A DNA stretch of 64,000 bases from Ilex aquifolium (GCA_951799425.1 OX637393.1:27885744-27949743), one strand, 5' to 3'. Shown: positions 34,863 to 47,600, counted from the stretch's first letter. Numbers and translations: made by a program. Notes: generated from the sequence alone by a model not told the origin.

Positions 34863-37698
34863 TGTGAAACCCCGGAAAATTTAAACTTTGACGAACAAGG
34901 GCAATAGGTGAATTGCCACTTCGGTACTAGTTGAAAAACTGAATTTTTCTAGATCTCGGATGACGAAACGGATTTCACCGTTGGATTCGTCTCGCGAAAT
35001 CTAGTTACCACGTCAAATTTCGTTGAATTCCGAGATAGTCGGATTTTTCGCGTTTTACGAGACGATCGGGCCTCGGGTGACCCCGTACAAGAAATTTTTA
35101 TAAAATTCTCAAGGTTGGGGAATAAATTGAGACAAGTTAAAATAAAAATATTTTGCACTTGAATCGGGACGAAATTTAATCGTTTCGGGGTGATAACGGA
35201 CCCGGAATTAAAAGGGACGTGTGGCCAATTGTGGGCCAAGTATTCTAAAAATATAAATAGGGGCCTAAAGTCTGAAAAATCAGACTTCTCCTTCACCATT
35301 TCAGACGGTTTCAGCCGAGAGAAAAGAAGAGAGGGAAAATGAGAGAAAACTCAACTTCTCTCTACGATCTACGGCCGTGGAGTGCTCAAATCCACTCGAG
35401 CCAAGAACAAGAGTTGTTCAACGCGTCGAGGGCTACGCGTGGGTACCAGAAACGACGGTTTTCACCGAACGTTGGAGGGCCGAAAATTTAGAAGTGAAGG
35501 ATTCAAGCTTGCTTTGAGTTCTAGGAGCTTCCCACGGCGATTCTACACGCTACAAGAGGTAGGGTTTTCTTCCTACTTAGGTTTATTTCCAACCTAGGAT
35601 GGTTATATGGAATGGGTAGGTGTATATATATATGTATCACTTGCCTATTGTGGTTATTTGGGTGAAATGGGTATTGAGAATGGGTAGCATGATTAAATCA
35701 CATTCTCTAGTTTAATGTACCACTAATGCATTTCATGTGTGGGAAATGGGTACCAAATGTGCTAAGCAAGGTTGGTATGAAATGGGTATATAAATTTACT
35801 TGATGGGTAAATTTAATAAAAAGTTAAAGGAACTTGAAGTGTGAAAAATTGATATGGGAAATTGGGTAAAGTGAATTCCTAAATGAAATGGACATTTAGG
35901 AATGGTTGTTGATAATTTCTTGAGAAATTATGACATGTGAGGTTATGTTATGGGTAGAATGAATTCTATCTTGGTATAATTGTGTAGAAATCAATTAATA
36001 TGATTTCTTGAGCTTTATGATGAATTTGAGTATATTATGTGATTACATGATCTTGGATGCCTTGAAGGTGTTGAGTAAATGCTTTGATGAAAATGTGAAG
36101 TATGTTTTGCATGAACTATGTATAACATGCTTAGATATTGTGATTAAGGAAAATGTTGATATACACATGCTTACGAGGTGTTGACAAAGTGTTGAATTAT
36201 GGTATTTATATGCATATGCTTATGATATGAAGTACCATGGATATGTGGATTTATTGTTGAGTTGTTCATATGGCATTCATACATATTGAACATGTGGAGA
36301 AGATGCAAGGGTACATTACATTGCATTCTCATGGGTACATCACATTCATGGTTATAAGACATGAGTGTGTGTGGGTGAGTTGACATCGCATTCATGGGTC
36401 ATAGGCATGAGTGTGGGTGTGTGCATGTGTTGTGGATCAAACACCAAATCTTGGTGGTTGGTATGTGAACTCGGGAAAGTCGGGATCGAAGATCCGACTG
36501 AGTTGCACGGTTGCATTGCATAAGGAAAACTTGTGTCGGGTAAAGCAAGTAGGGCTAGACACTCCCTCGGGTGAAAAACCCGGAACCACTGGTTCATACA
36601 CTCCGACGGTGCAAGTCCAAAAAGTGTAGATAGGCCCACGGAGCCGGCGGTGCGATTCCAAAATCCGTTGCCCAGGAAGACACAAGATTTTGTTATATAA
36701 AAATACCCATTCAATGGGTAGCCTCCAACAATGATTGGGTTTTTATAAAGACATAACTTTTAATTCAAACGATCATTGGGAGGGTTTTTCCGTCAATAGA
36801 CGGGTTCATACACATTGGCTTTTGCATTGTGTGGTGTGAGTCGGGGAAGACTCGGGATAAGGTGCGTGAGTGAGTTCCATCTCATATCATGGCATGACAT
36901 AGCATAGCATGGTAGCTTTCTAACATTGAAGTGTATACTCTTGTTGGATTGGTTGATGCTTGTTGATTGTTGCATGTGCGCATTTCATATGCACTTAGGT
37001 TGGGGAGTAGCCTCTGTAGGAGGATATCCTATTGAGCGTGGCTCACCCTTCGTGGGACAACATTTTCAGGTGCGGGGTTCACACCGGCGGACGGCTCCCA
37101 TTTCGAGCCCCAAAGTTGAAGAAAAACCGACTTGTGGCTTTTATGGTTTAACTTGTAAAGTTTTCGTATAAATTCCATTTTAATGTGTAAATATATGGAA
37201 TTGTATTAAATGGACTTCCATGGACTTTTATAATGTAGAAAACATGAATATATATGTTTGGGTGACCTTGGAAAGGTTTGAAATGAGTTGGAAATGAAAA
37301 ATGGTTGAGACTGGCAAAACTGGGCAAAGAGTACCGGTACCCCCTTTCCAGTGGGTTGACAGTACCAGTACCGGGTACCGGTACTGAATGGTACCGGTAC
37401 TAGGTACCGGTACACTCTCCAAAATTTTCAGATTTTAAACTGCCTTGCCCTATTTTCGGTCTGGGTCTTCCCTTCCCTCCAATGATCTAAATGGACCAAA
37501 GTGGAGAATAAATTATAATATTTTGGATATTGGTTGAACCCAATGAATAATCAAATCCGGTTAACAATTGTGAGTTAAGATCCCGGATAAGGGGATGCTA
37601 CTGTCGTGCTGTTAGGTTGGGTGACATCCACGGGTATTTCCGCGGGTTGACGGATGGTCAACGGTTAATATAGGACCCCCGGAAATTGGGGCGTCACA
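34863..37698 (+). repeat. A2 5' LTR
   Basis: TGTGAAACCCC to GGGGCGTCACA, with a TATA box at 35252, a donor-like site at 35559, a leader block at about 36410-36670 and an ACCGGTAC array at 37330-37413. Confidence 0.95.
37330..37413. repeat. ACCGGTAC palindrome array, A2 5' LTR
   Basis: Four perfect TACCGGTA units and one worn unit. The 3' LTR array is longer. Confidence 0.9.
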
Positions 37699-37701
37699 GC
37701 T

Positions 37702-37713
37702 TGGTATCAGAGC
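37702..37713 (+). promoter_or_regulatory. A2 primer binding site (tRNA-iMet)
   Basis: TGGTATCAGAGC, three bases past the 5' LTR. Confidence 0.95.
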
Positions 37714-37829
37714 ATAGGCCATAGATCTTATATAGGCCTTGTGGGAAATGAGTCTATCATCTTCCATTGCGAGAGTGAAAGAGGTTTAGAGTCCATGGTG
37801 TAGCTTATGCTCTGATGACCGTCACAGCT

Positions 37830-37841
37830 TGGTATCAGAGC
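37830..37841 (+). repeat. Second primer-site copy in A2
   Basis: GTCACAGCT followed by TGGTATCAGAGC repeats the LTR/primer-site junction 128 bp downstream. TGCTCTGAT just before (37808-37816) and ATCAGAGCA (37834-37842) form a perfect 9-bp inverted repeat around it. Confidence 0.9.
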
Positions 37842-38947
37842 ATAGGTTTACGATATACCTAGGGCTTGAGGGAAATGGGTTTACACCATTGCATTCCATG
37901 TGCATTCATGTTATGTGTTTTATTTGTTACATGATTATGTGCTACATGATTATGTGTTATGTGTAAATTGTATACATGGTAAAATGTATATGGAAAAAGA
38001 GGAACACTAGGGTTAGAAAACATAATTTTGGAGGTTCAAAAAGGTATGAACGGGATAGTTCATGGGTTAAATGTCTACTAGTGTGAGACACTTGCTCTAC
38101 TAGGTAGACGGTGAGAAAATTCACAATGTTTTGAACTGAGTCCCTACATTGGGATACTAGTTATTGTTTTATGACAATTTAAATTGCATAAAAGAATTGG
38201 GCTTAGAGGTTGAAACCTTGGAAGAGCCATTGTGGGTGAGTACTCCCCTAGGAGCTAGGGTGAGTACTAAATGGGTATGTCGGGAATGTAAGCTAGGATT
38301 CTTGGGGATTCTACTCCACGGACATGTTAGAATTTGATGTCATCCTTGGGATGGATGGATTAACGGCACACTGAGTCGTTAGTAAGTGTGATCAACAGCG
38401 GGTCACTGTTTACACATTGGAGTGTGTATGTTTTAAGTTTTAGGGGAAGCGCATGACGTTTACCCCAAAGAGAGTATGAATTCCGTTGGTACGGGCAGTT
38501 GATGGGTTAGCTAGCAAGCTTTACCCTAGAGAATGAGGTGAGACAGTATTTTGATTCTACCTCAGTGGTTAGGAGTTATGGATGTTGCCTCCATATTGGG
38601 ATGTAGACTGTTGTATTGAGTCACACCCCGGTACGTCGCCTATTTCTATGGCTCTGCATAGAATGAAGCAGGTAGAGTTGGGAGAACTCTAGGGAAAAAG
38701 AGTTTTGTTGGACCGAATGCTTCACCATAGGACGTTCGGTGTTAATTAACATATGATGAAGAAGGTTACTTTACCCCCTATTCTAGTAGTCCCGGAAATG
38801 GGACAGAGGTACACGGGATATGTGGTGCCTTTACGGACGGACTTGGTTGCGTCTAGAACCTAGTCCGGGAGAGAGACGGATACATGTGGGACAGTTTAGA
38901 CAGTATTGTTGTAACTTATGCATATGGTCGAATGTGCATGAGGGTGT

Positions 38948-38984
38948 GAATTTCGGGGACGAAATTATTTTAAGGGGGGAAGAA
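38948..38984 (+). promoter_or_regulatory. A2 pre-PPT hairpin and polypurine tract
   Basis: AATTTCG, GGGA loop, CGAAATT (38949-38966), then AAGGGGGGAAGAA to 38984. Confidence 0.88.
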
Positions 38985-41852
38985 TGTGAAACCCCGGAAA
39001 ATTTAAACTTTGATGAAAAGGGCAATAGGTGAATTGCCACTTCGGTACTAGTTGAAAAACTGAATTTTTCTAGATCTCGGATGACGAAACGGATTTCACC
39101 GTTGGATTCGTCTCGCGAAATCTAGTTACCACGTCAAATTTCGTTGAATTCCGAGATAGTCGGATTTTTTGCGTTTTACGAGACGATCGGGCCTCGGGTG
39201 ACCCCGTACAAGAAATTTTTATAAAATTTTCAAGGTTGGGGAATAAATTGAGACAAGTTAAAATAAAAATATTTTGCACTTGAATCGGGACGAAATTTAA
39301 TCGTTTCGGGGTGATAACGGACCCGGAATTAAAAGGGACGTGTGGCCAATTGTGGGCCAAGTATTCTAAAAATATAAATAGGGGCCTAAAGTCTGAAAAA
39401 TCAGACTGCTCCTTCACCATTTCAGCCGAGAGAAAAGAAGAGAAGGAAAATGAGAGAAAACTCAACTTCTCTCTACGATCTACGGCCGTGGAGTGCTCAA
39501 ATCCACTCGAGCCAAGAACAAGAGTTGTTCTACGCGTCGAGGGCTACGCGTGGGTACCAGAAACGACGGTTTTCACCGAACGTTGGAGGGCCGAAAATTT
39601 GGAAGTGAATGATTCAAGCTTGCTTTGAGTTCTAGGAGCTTCCCACGGCGATTCTACACGCTACAAGAGGTAGGGTTTTCTTCCTACTTAGGTTTATTTC
39701 CAACCTAGGATGGTTATATGGAATGGGTAGGTGTATATATATATGTATCACTTGCCTATTGTGGTTATTTGGGTGAAATGGGTATTGAGAATGGGTAGCA
39801 TGATTAAATCACATTCTCTAGTTTAATGTACCACTAATGCATTTCATGTGTGGGAAATGGGTACCAAATGTGCTAAGCAAGGTTGGTATGAAATGGGTAT
39901 ATAAATTTACTTGATGGGTAAATTTAATAAAAAGTTAAAGGAACTTGAAGTGTGGAAAATTGATATGGGAAATTGGGTAAAGTGAATTCCTAAATGAAAT
40001 GGACATTTAGGAATGGTTGTTGATAATTTCTTGAGAAATTATGACATGTGAGGTTATGTTATGGGTAGAATGAATTCTATCTTGGTATAATTGTGTAGAA
40101 ATCAATTAATATGATTTCTTGAGCTTTATGATGAATTTGAGTATATTATGTGATTACATGATCTTGGATGCCTTGAAGGTGTTGAGTAAATGCTTTGATG
40201 AAAATGTGAAGTATGTTTTGCATGAACTATGTATAACATGCTTAGATATTGTGATTAAGGAAAATGTTGATATACACATGCTTACGAGGTGTTGACAAAG
40301 TGTTGAATTATGGTATTTATATGCATATGCTTATGATATGAAGTACCATGGATATGTGGATTTATTGTTGAGTTGTTCATATGGCATTCATACATATTGA
40401 ACATGTGGAGAAGATGCAAGGGTACATTACATTGCATTCTCATGGGTACATCACATTCATGGTTATAAGACATGAGTGTGTGTGGGTGAGTTGACATCGC
40501 ATTCATGGGTCATAGGCATGAGTGTGGGTGTGTGCATGTGTTGTGGATCAAACACCAAATCTTGGTGGTTGGTATGTGAACTCGGGAAAGTCGGGATCGA
40601 AGATCCGACTGAGTTGCACGGTTGCATTGCATAAGGAAAACTTGTGTCGGGTAAAGCAAGTAGGGCTAGACACTCCCTCGGGTGAAAAACCCGGAACCAC
40701 TGGTTCATACACTCCGACGGTGCAAGTCCAAAAAGTGTAGATAGGCCCACGGAGCCGGCGGTGCGATTCCAAAATCCGTTGCCCAGGAAGACACAAGATT
40801 TTGTTATATAAAAATACCCATTCAATGGGTAGCCTCCAACAATGATTGGGTTTTTATAAAGACATAACTTTTAATTCAAACGATCATTGGGAGGGTTTTT
40901 CCGTCAATAGACGGGTTCATACACATTGGCTTTTGCATTGTGTGGTGTGAGTCGGGGAAGACTCGGGATAAGGTGCGTGAGTGAGTTCCATCTCATATCG
41001 TGGCATGACATAGCATAGCATGGTAGCTTTCTAACATTGAAGTGTATACTCTTGTTGGATTGGTTGATGCTTGTTGATTGTTGCATGTGCGCATTTCATA
41101 TGCACTTAGGTTGGGGAGTAGCATCTGTAGGAGGATATCCTATTGAGCGTGGCTCACCCTTCGTGGGACAACATTTTCAGGTGCGGGGTTCACACCGGCG
41201 GACGGCTCCCATTTCGAGCCCCAAAGTTGAAAAAAAGCCAACTTGTGGCTTTTATGGTTTAACTTGTAAAGTTTTCGTATAAATTCCATTTTAATGTGTA
41301 AATATATGGAATTGTATTAAATGGACTTCCATGGACTTTTATAATGTAGAAAACATGAATATATATGTTTGGGTGACCTTGGAAAGGTTTGAAATGAGTT
41401 GGAAATGAAAAATTGTTGAAACTGGCAAAACTGGGCAAAGAGTACCGGTACCGGGTACCGGTACTGAATGGTACCGGTACTGTGTACCGGTACCCCCCTT
41501 TCCAGTGGGTTGACAGTACCGGTACCGGGTACCGGTACTGAATGGTACCGGTACTGTGTACCGGTACACTCTCCAAAATTTTCAGATTTTAAACTGCCTT
41601 GCCCTATTTTCGGTCTGGGTCTTCCCTTCCCTCCAATGATCTAAATGGACCAAAGTGGAGAATAAATTATAATATTTTGGATATTGGTTGAACCCAATGA
41701 ATAATCAAATCCGGTTAACAATTGTGAGTTAAGATCCCGGATAAGGGGATGCTACTGCCGTGGTGTTAGGTTGGGTGACATCCACGGGTATTTCCGCGGG
41801 TTGACGGATGGTCAACGGTTAATATAGGACCCCCGGAAATTGGGGCGTCACA
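38985..41852 (+). repeat. A2 3' LTR
   Basis: Nearly identical to the 5' LTR. The 32-bp length surplus is largely explained by the longer palindrome array at 41440-41567. Confidence 0.95.
41440..41567. repeat. ACCGGTAC palindrome array, A2 3' LTR
   Basis: Eight TACCGGTA units, with a block of four repeated on each side of CCCTTTCCAGTGGGTTGAC. The 5' LTR has about half as many. Confidence 0.93.
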
Positions 41853-41854
41853 AG

Positions 41855-41912
41855 AGTACCGGTACGCAATACCGGTACGGTCCAGCCTCTGGAGTTCGGT
41901 GTACCGGTACGG
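41855..41912. repeat. ACCGGTAC palindrome cluster in E2
   Basis: Three or four units directly beside the A2 insertion point, matching the E1 cluster at 3669-3741. Confidence 0.85.
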
Positions 41913-43797
41913 TTTGCTATTCTTGCCCCAAGTTCTGCAACTCAAGCCAACCATTTTTTAGGGACCCACCAATCATTCTCCCACATATCCCTTACCCCTC
42001 CATCACATTGTACAATCTCTCAGCACTTTCCATCTGACTTTGGAGGCTGGAATGTTAAATGAAGAGAGAGAAGCAGCTAGGTGTGCAGGCTAGCTCTACA
42101 CTACCCTGTCCAGCTTGTCCCCCTTTGACCCCTAAGGATTGAGGCTCACATCAGAGTGCTAGGGAGGAGATTAGGGGACGTTTTTGGAGGGAAAGAGCTC
42201 TCCAGGATGGGCATTCAACCATTATGCAGAGATAGATAAATATAGAGAGAGAAAGTCTGGAGAAGATGATGAATAGTGTCTAGAGAGATAAACTTGAGAT
42301 TTTTCCATTTTCTTCATTACATTGTCTTGTAATTTGCTGTAAGAACTTTTCAAGCTTCACTTAATATCATTAATGTTGTTCTCCTTCAAGTGCATTGCTA
42401 GTTTAATGCTCTTTTAAGCTTCTACAATTAATGCAACAAAGTTCTTCATTTTCTTAGCGGTAAAATGGGTTTTAAATGCATTCTCTTCTAGCTTATGTTT
42501 TCTAGCATTTTGTGTACTCAATAACTTCATCTCTTTGCAATGCTTTCTCATTACATTGTTGATTTCATTTCAAGCATGAGTAGCTAAATCTTCTAGTTGA
42601 CAAAACTAAGGGAACCTCCACTTGGGTATGCCATTTGAACTCATTCTCCTCCCTTTTTCAGAGATCAATGGTTCAGTTTGACTGGGTTGAGGGTGGATAA
42701 ATTGGTGAGTCTTTGATATTCCGTAGGCCTAGTCACGATTTATGCTTAGATACTCACCCTTCTTATCCCTAGCTTCCCACGAATCAATCGTTCATTCATG
42801 CTCTATTTGAGGAGGGATTCGAGTTGAGATGGCATTCCTAGTGGAGTAATATCTTGGGTTTGCCAACATTTGTTCTCATTTCATTTTCATCAACACATAC
42901 TCACCAAACAAATTTTCAACCACAAAGATTTTACACTTTCTTTTACTCAAAATCACCTTCCCCTTGGTTTACTTCCTTCCCCGTGGAAACGACCTTGGAA
43001 TACCACCAAGTAAAACACGACCCGCAAAAGTCTCCTTGCGCTTGGGGAGCACTTTTTTACACACACACACAATTTTTGTGCATCCACATTTCATATTTCC
43101 ACCATCTCATTTTCCTTTCCTCTTACCCTTTCTTTTAACACTATCCCAAGGGAGAGTGACACTCCCTTTATCCATACACTACACATTTTGAGGGATAGTA
43201 TTTAGGGGTTAGGAATCAACAACGTTTTTGGTCAAGCAATGTGCAACATCAATGGCAAGGGCTTGGAATGCCCAGTTTTGTACTAATGGCATTGCATGGG
43301 TTGTGGGAGCCGGTAAAGGCTCGGGTTGAAGTGCATGAGTGAGTCTCATCTCATTTCATAGCATGACAAGGTGAATTTCCAACATTGAATTGTAAATTCT
43401 TGATTGGAATGTTATTGCTTGTTGAATGTTGCATGTGGACATTTCATATGTACTTAGGTTGGGAAGTAGCTTCTTTAGGAGATACCCCATTAAGCGTGGC
43501 TCACCCTTCATGGGAAAATATTTCAGGTGCAGGGTACACACCAGTGGAAGGCTCTTATTCGGGGCCTCAATGATGAAGAAAAACTGAAATGTGGCTTTGT
43601 TTTGTGCTTTAGTAAAATCATTGTGAAAACTTAGTTTTGAAGCGGGTGATAAAGAGAACTCATATGAACAGTATTTTTGTTTAAATTGATGATATATGAG
43701 TTGGTATGATGTTGTGTAAGTTTGGAATGGATTGAAATTGAAAAAGGAAGGAAATCGAAAACGGGTGAAAAAGGGGAAAACTGGACACACCTATTGT

Positions 43798-44000
43798 TAG
43801 CGTTCGAATGCCATTCCACATTCGAACGCAGGAAGCTTACAATACTTGAGGCTCTGCAGAGGACCAAAGTACTGGGAGCAACCTTAGTTAGAACGCCATT
43901 CCACGTGCGAATGTAAGGAGCTTATGGTACTTTTGCACCTCTGCAGAGAACCAAATTACTGGGAACAACCTTCGTTCGAACGCCATTCCACGTTCGAAAG
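43798..44000. repeat. TTCGAA palindrome array in C 5' LTR
   Basis: GCGTTCGAA or GTTCGAACGC units alternate with CCATTCCAC, three times in about 200 bp, some worn. It lies about 330 to 530 bp before the LTR end, the same relative place as the arrays of A1, A2, B and G but with a different palindrome. Confidence 0.85.
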
Positions 44001-44333
44001 GGTAGGTTTTGTTAAAAATCTCAAATTTTGAAATGTTTTGCTAGGCCTGTAGGTCTTGGGTTCTTTTGTTCAAATGATATAAATGGACTTTAAATGAGGA
44101 TAAATTGTTGTATATTGGACCTTGGATGGGTGATGTGGTCGAAGTATACACAGGTTGTGCGTTTAGGAGTGCCCGATACAAGGGAAACTCTACCCAAACT
44201 TGGTATTTTGTGATCCCAGTAAAGGGTTATTGTGCTGTGGTGTCGGGTTATGTGGCATTCACGGGTATTTTTGCGGGTTGATGGGTGATCAACGAGTTGA
44301 CAAATGACTCCCGGTTTTATGGGTGACATAGCT

Positions 44334-44345
44334 TGGTATCAGAGC
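44334..44345 (+). promoter_or_regulatory. C primer binding site (tRNA-iMet)
   Basis: TGGTATCAGAGC, after a worn LTR end. Confidence 0.92.
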
Positions 44346-44669
44346 TTAGGTATACGATTTACCTAGGGCTTGAGGGGCATGTGTTTAGACCATTGCATCC
44401 ATTGTGCATTATATGTTATGTGTTGTAAATGCTACAGGTTCTGTGAAAAATATGCATGATTGAATGTATATGAAAAAGAGACACTAGGGTTAGACAACAT
44501 AACCTTGAAGGTCGGAAAAAGAATGAACGGAATGGTTCAGGGTGTAAATGTCTACTAGTGGTGGCACATGCTCTACTAGTGAGACAAGGAAAGAAATCTC
44601 AAAGTTTGAACTTGATCTCTATCTTGGGATACTAATTTAGTGTTCTATTGCTATTTGACATGCGTGTAG

Positions 44670-47600
44670 ATGACAAATAAAGGAAGAGGACGTGGCCGAG
44701 GAGGTGGGTGGAACAACAACCAACCACCACCGGCCTTTGACCAACAAGCTTTTATGGAAGCTATTGGCACGATGACGACTACCTTTGCACAGGCTAGCGC
44801 CAATGTGGGCCAAGGGGGCTCAAGTAACCTCCAAAAGTTCAAGGCACACAAGCCTTCGACTTTTATGGGAGGGGCGGATCCGATGGTGGCCGACCATTGG
44901 TTCTAGCAAGTTGATAAGATCCTAGAGATAATGGAGATCACTTTCGATGCCACTAAGGTTAGGCTAGCTGCATTCCAACTAGAAGGAGAAGCCCATTTGT
45001 GGTGGGATTGGGTAAAGGTCTCGAAAGACTTAGAGGCAATGACATGGGGAGAGTTCCAAGAACTCTTTATGGGCAAGTACTTTTCACCGGCTGATTGACA
45101 AGCGAAAGCTTGGGAATTCTTAGATTTGAAGCAGGGGACCATGACGGTGATGGAATACGTGGCTAAGTTCATCGAGCTAGCCCATTTTGCTAATGACTAT
45201 GTGGCCACAGATTTGGCCAAGGTAAGGAGGTTTGAGGATGTTTTGAAATTATCCATCCAGGGGAAGATTGTGGGCCACTGCTTATAAGATTTGGACTCGA
45301 TGGTTGAGACGACAATGGCTATTGAGAGAGATGTGGACGACGCAAGGAGCATCCGGGAGTCGGGTGGCAAAGACAAGAAGAATGGAGGTCAATTCTCTTC
45401 TTTTAGTTCGGGGAAGAAGCAAATGACTTCTACTTCGCAAGGACATCAAGGACAGGGCCTTAGCTACCAAGGCCAAGGCCAAGGTCAATCCTCCCATGGT
45501 AGGAGACACTTCAGGGCTTCTAGTCAGGCAGGCCCACAGGCATGTTTCCATTGCCACCAACCGGGCCACATAAAGCGGGATTGTCCTCATAGACAGGCAT
45601 CCCAAGGCTATGGGGCATCTCAGTCCCAATCATCGGTGGGGAATACACAGACTTATTTCGTTTCTCCCTACCCCACCATGGGCCAGGGAAGCCAATATCA
45701 GTTTCGGGGTGGCACAAAGGCCCCTACTACTTCATGAGCGGGAACTCCGCAATTAGGCCAGATGGGCCAGGGTATGGGTCGAGGCCGAGGGCATGGCTCA
45801 CAGGCCGGGACTTCAGGGACCCAGGGTCGAGTCTACACCATCACACCTCAGACTAAGCCAGTGAATTAGTCAGTTATTCAGGGTATATTTCTACTCTCTC
45901 GCTTATAAGCAAGGGTATTATTTGACTATGGTGCATCACATTCATTTATTTTTGCATCATGTATGAGGAATTTGGGCTTAGAAGTTGAGACCTTGTAAGA
46001 GCTATTGCATGTGAGTTCTCCCCTAGGGGATAGGGTGAGTATTGATCAGATATGTCGGGGTTGTGAGCTAGAAATCTCAGGGATTCTACTCATCGTGGAC
46101 CTTAGGGTCATGGACATGTCAAAGTTTGATGTCATCCTTGGGATGGATTGGTTTTCGGCACACCGTGTCGTCATTGATTATGATCGGAAAAAGGTCACTA
46201 CTTATACACCGGATGGTGTTTGTTTTAAGTTTCAAGGAGAAAAGCACGATGCTTTGTCCCAAGCCGTGTATGACTCTCGATGGCACGGTCAGTTGATGGG
46301 TTGGCTAGCAAGCCTTACCCTAGAGGACAAGGCGATACAGGAGTTAGGTCTATCTCGGGTGGCTTGTGAGTATGAGGATTTTTTTTTCTGGATGAACTAC
46401 CGAGATTACCTCCATATAGGGATGTAGACTCATTATTGAGTTGCACCCCAGTACATCGCCTATTTCTATGACTCCGCATAGAATGGCACCTGCAGAGTTG
46501 CAAGAACTCAAGGTCCAATTGAAAGAATTAATAGAAAAAAGGGCTTCATTAGACCGAGTACCTCACCTTGGGGAGCTCCGGTGTTGTTTTCCAAGAAAAA
46601 GGATAAGACACTTCGACTATGTATAGACTACCGACAGTTGAATTGGATTACTATCAAGAATAGATACCCTTTGCCGAGGATTGATGATTTATTTGATCAA
46701 CTGAAAGGGGCACGGGTCTACTCCAAGATAGGTATATGCACGGGTTACCATCAGTTGAGGATTAGGGGGGCGGATATCCCTAAGACGACGTTTAGGACAC
46801 GGTATGGGCATTTCGAGTTTACAATTATGCCTTTTGGATTGACGAATGCCCCGGGGGCATTCATGGATCTCATGCATAGGGTGTTCCAACCCTACCTAGA
46901 TCAATTTGTTGTGGTCTTTGTTGACTACATTTAGATCTACCCCAAGTCTGAGTAAGACCATGAGGGTCACTTGAGGTTGTTCTCCAGACCTTGAGGGACC
47001 ATTAGTTGTACGTCAAGTTCAGGAAGTGTGAATTTTGGCTCATGGAGGTGAAATTTTTGGGACACATGGTGTTGACTTTGGGTGTGTCAGTTGACCCGGA
47101 GAAGGTTGAGGCGGTTATGAGTTGGGAGAGGCCGAATTCAGTTTTTGAGATACGCAGTTTCTTGGAATTGGCAAGTTATTACAGAAGGTTCATTGAGGAC
47201 TTCTCCCGACTAGCTACGCCTATGACGAGATTGACCTGGAAGAGGGTCAAGTTTTAGTGGGATGACTCGTGTGAGAGGGCATTCCAAGAGTTGAAGGGGA
47301 GGCTTACTTCAGCTCCTATTTTGATAGTCCCAGAGAGGGGAGTGTATTGTGATGCCTCCAAGGACGGACTTGGATGTGTTTTGATTCAGTCCAAGATAGT
47401 GGTGGCTTATGGTTCTCGTCAGTCAAAGAACCACGAGCAGAACTATCCTACGCACGATATGGAGTTGGCGGCCATTGTCTTTGCCTTGAAGGCTTGACAC
47501 CACTATTTATATGGTGAGCAATTTGAGGTGTTTTCGGATCACAAAAGTCTGAAGTACATCTTTACGCAGCGGGACCTCAGTATGAGGTAACGCATGTGGA

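Larger units (their letters stand above)
37699..38947 (+). pseudogene. A2 inner remnant
   Basis: After the primer site a second stretch with TGGTATCAGAGC follows at 37830. Then come AT-rich leader, protease scraps (about 38190-38560) and an RNase H-like snippet (about 38800-38870). There is no capsid, polymerase or integrase domain. Fossil, far from coding. Confidence 0.8.
34863..41852 (+). mobile_element. Element A2: short non-autonomous Tekay derivative
   Basis: LTRs at 34863-37698 (2836 bp) and 38985-41852 (2868 bp), target duplication AGAGT at 34858-34862 and 41853-41857. The inner part is only 1286 bp and keeps primer site, protease and RNase H scraps, hairpin and PPT. By eye fewer than 20 substitutions separate the LTRs, so it is young (about 0.2 to 0.3 million years at 1.3e-8 per site per year). 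It cannot encode enzymes. The right end of its inner part, including the odd RNase H snippet near 38820-38870, matches A1 near 15290-15345. The LTR body is also A-type, but the last 600 bp are not. Confidence 0.95.
34613..43238 (+). mobile_element. Solo LTR of family E (E2), split by A2
   Basis: The parts are 34613-34862 and 41858-43238, together about 1.63 kb, with ends TGATTAGCAC and GGTCAAGCA. ATGTG flanks it at 34608-34612 and 43239-43243, and the empty site is visible in J's LTR near 4798. A perfect inverted repeat GATTAGCAC/GTGCTAATC lies at its very start (34614-34650). A stretch near its right end resembles the 3' LTR ends of plant Athila/Tat-type gypsy elements, but the family is not certain. 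No internal region is present. Confidence 0.88.

Noticed and set aside
45282-45629. 115-codon minus-strand frame opposite gag of C (similarly 56970-57464 opposite gag of B)
   Set aside because: Shadow of the Gln/Gly-rich gag coding strand; no domain.
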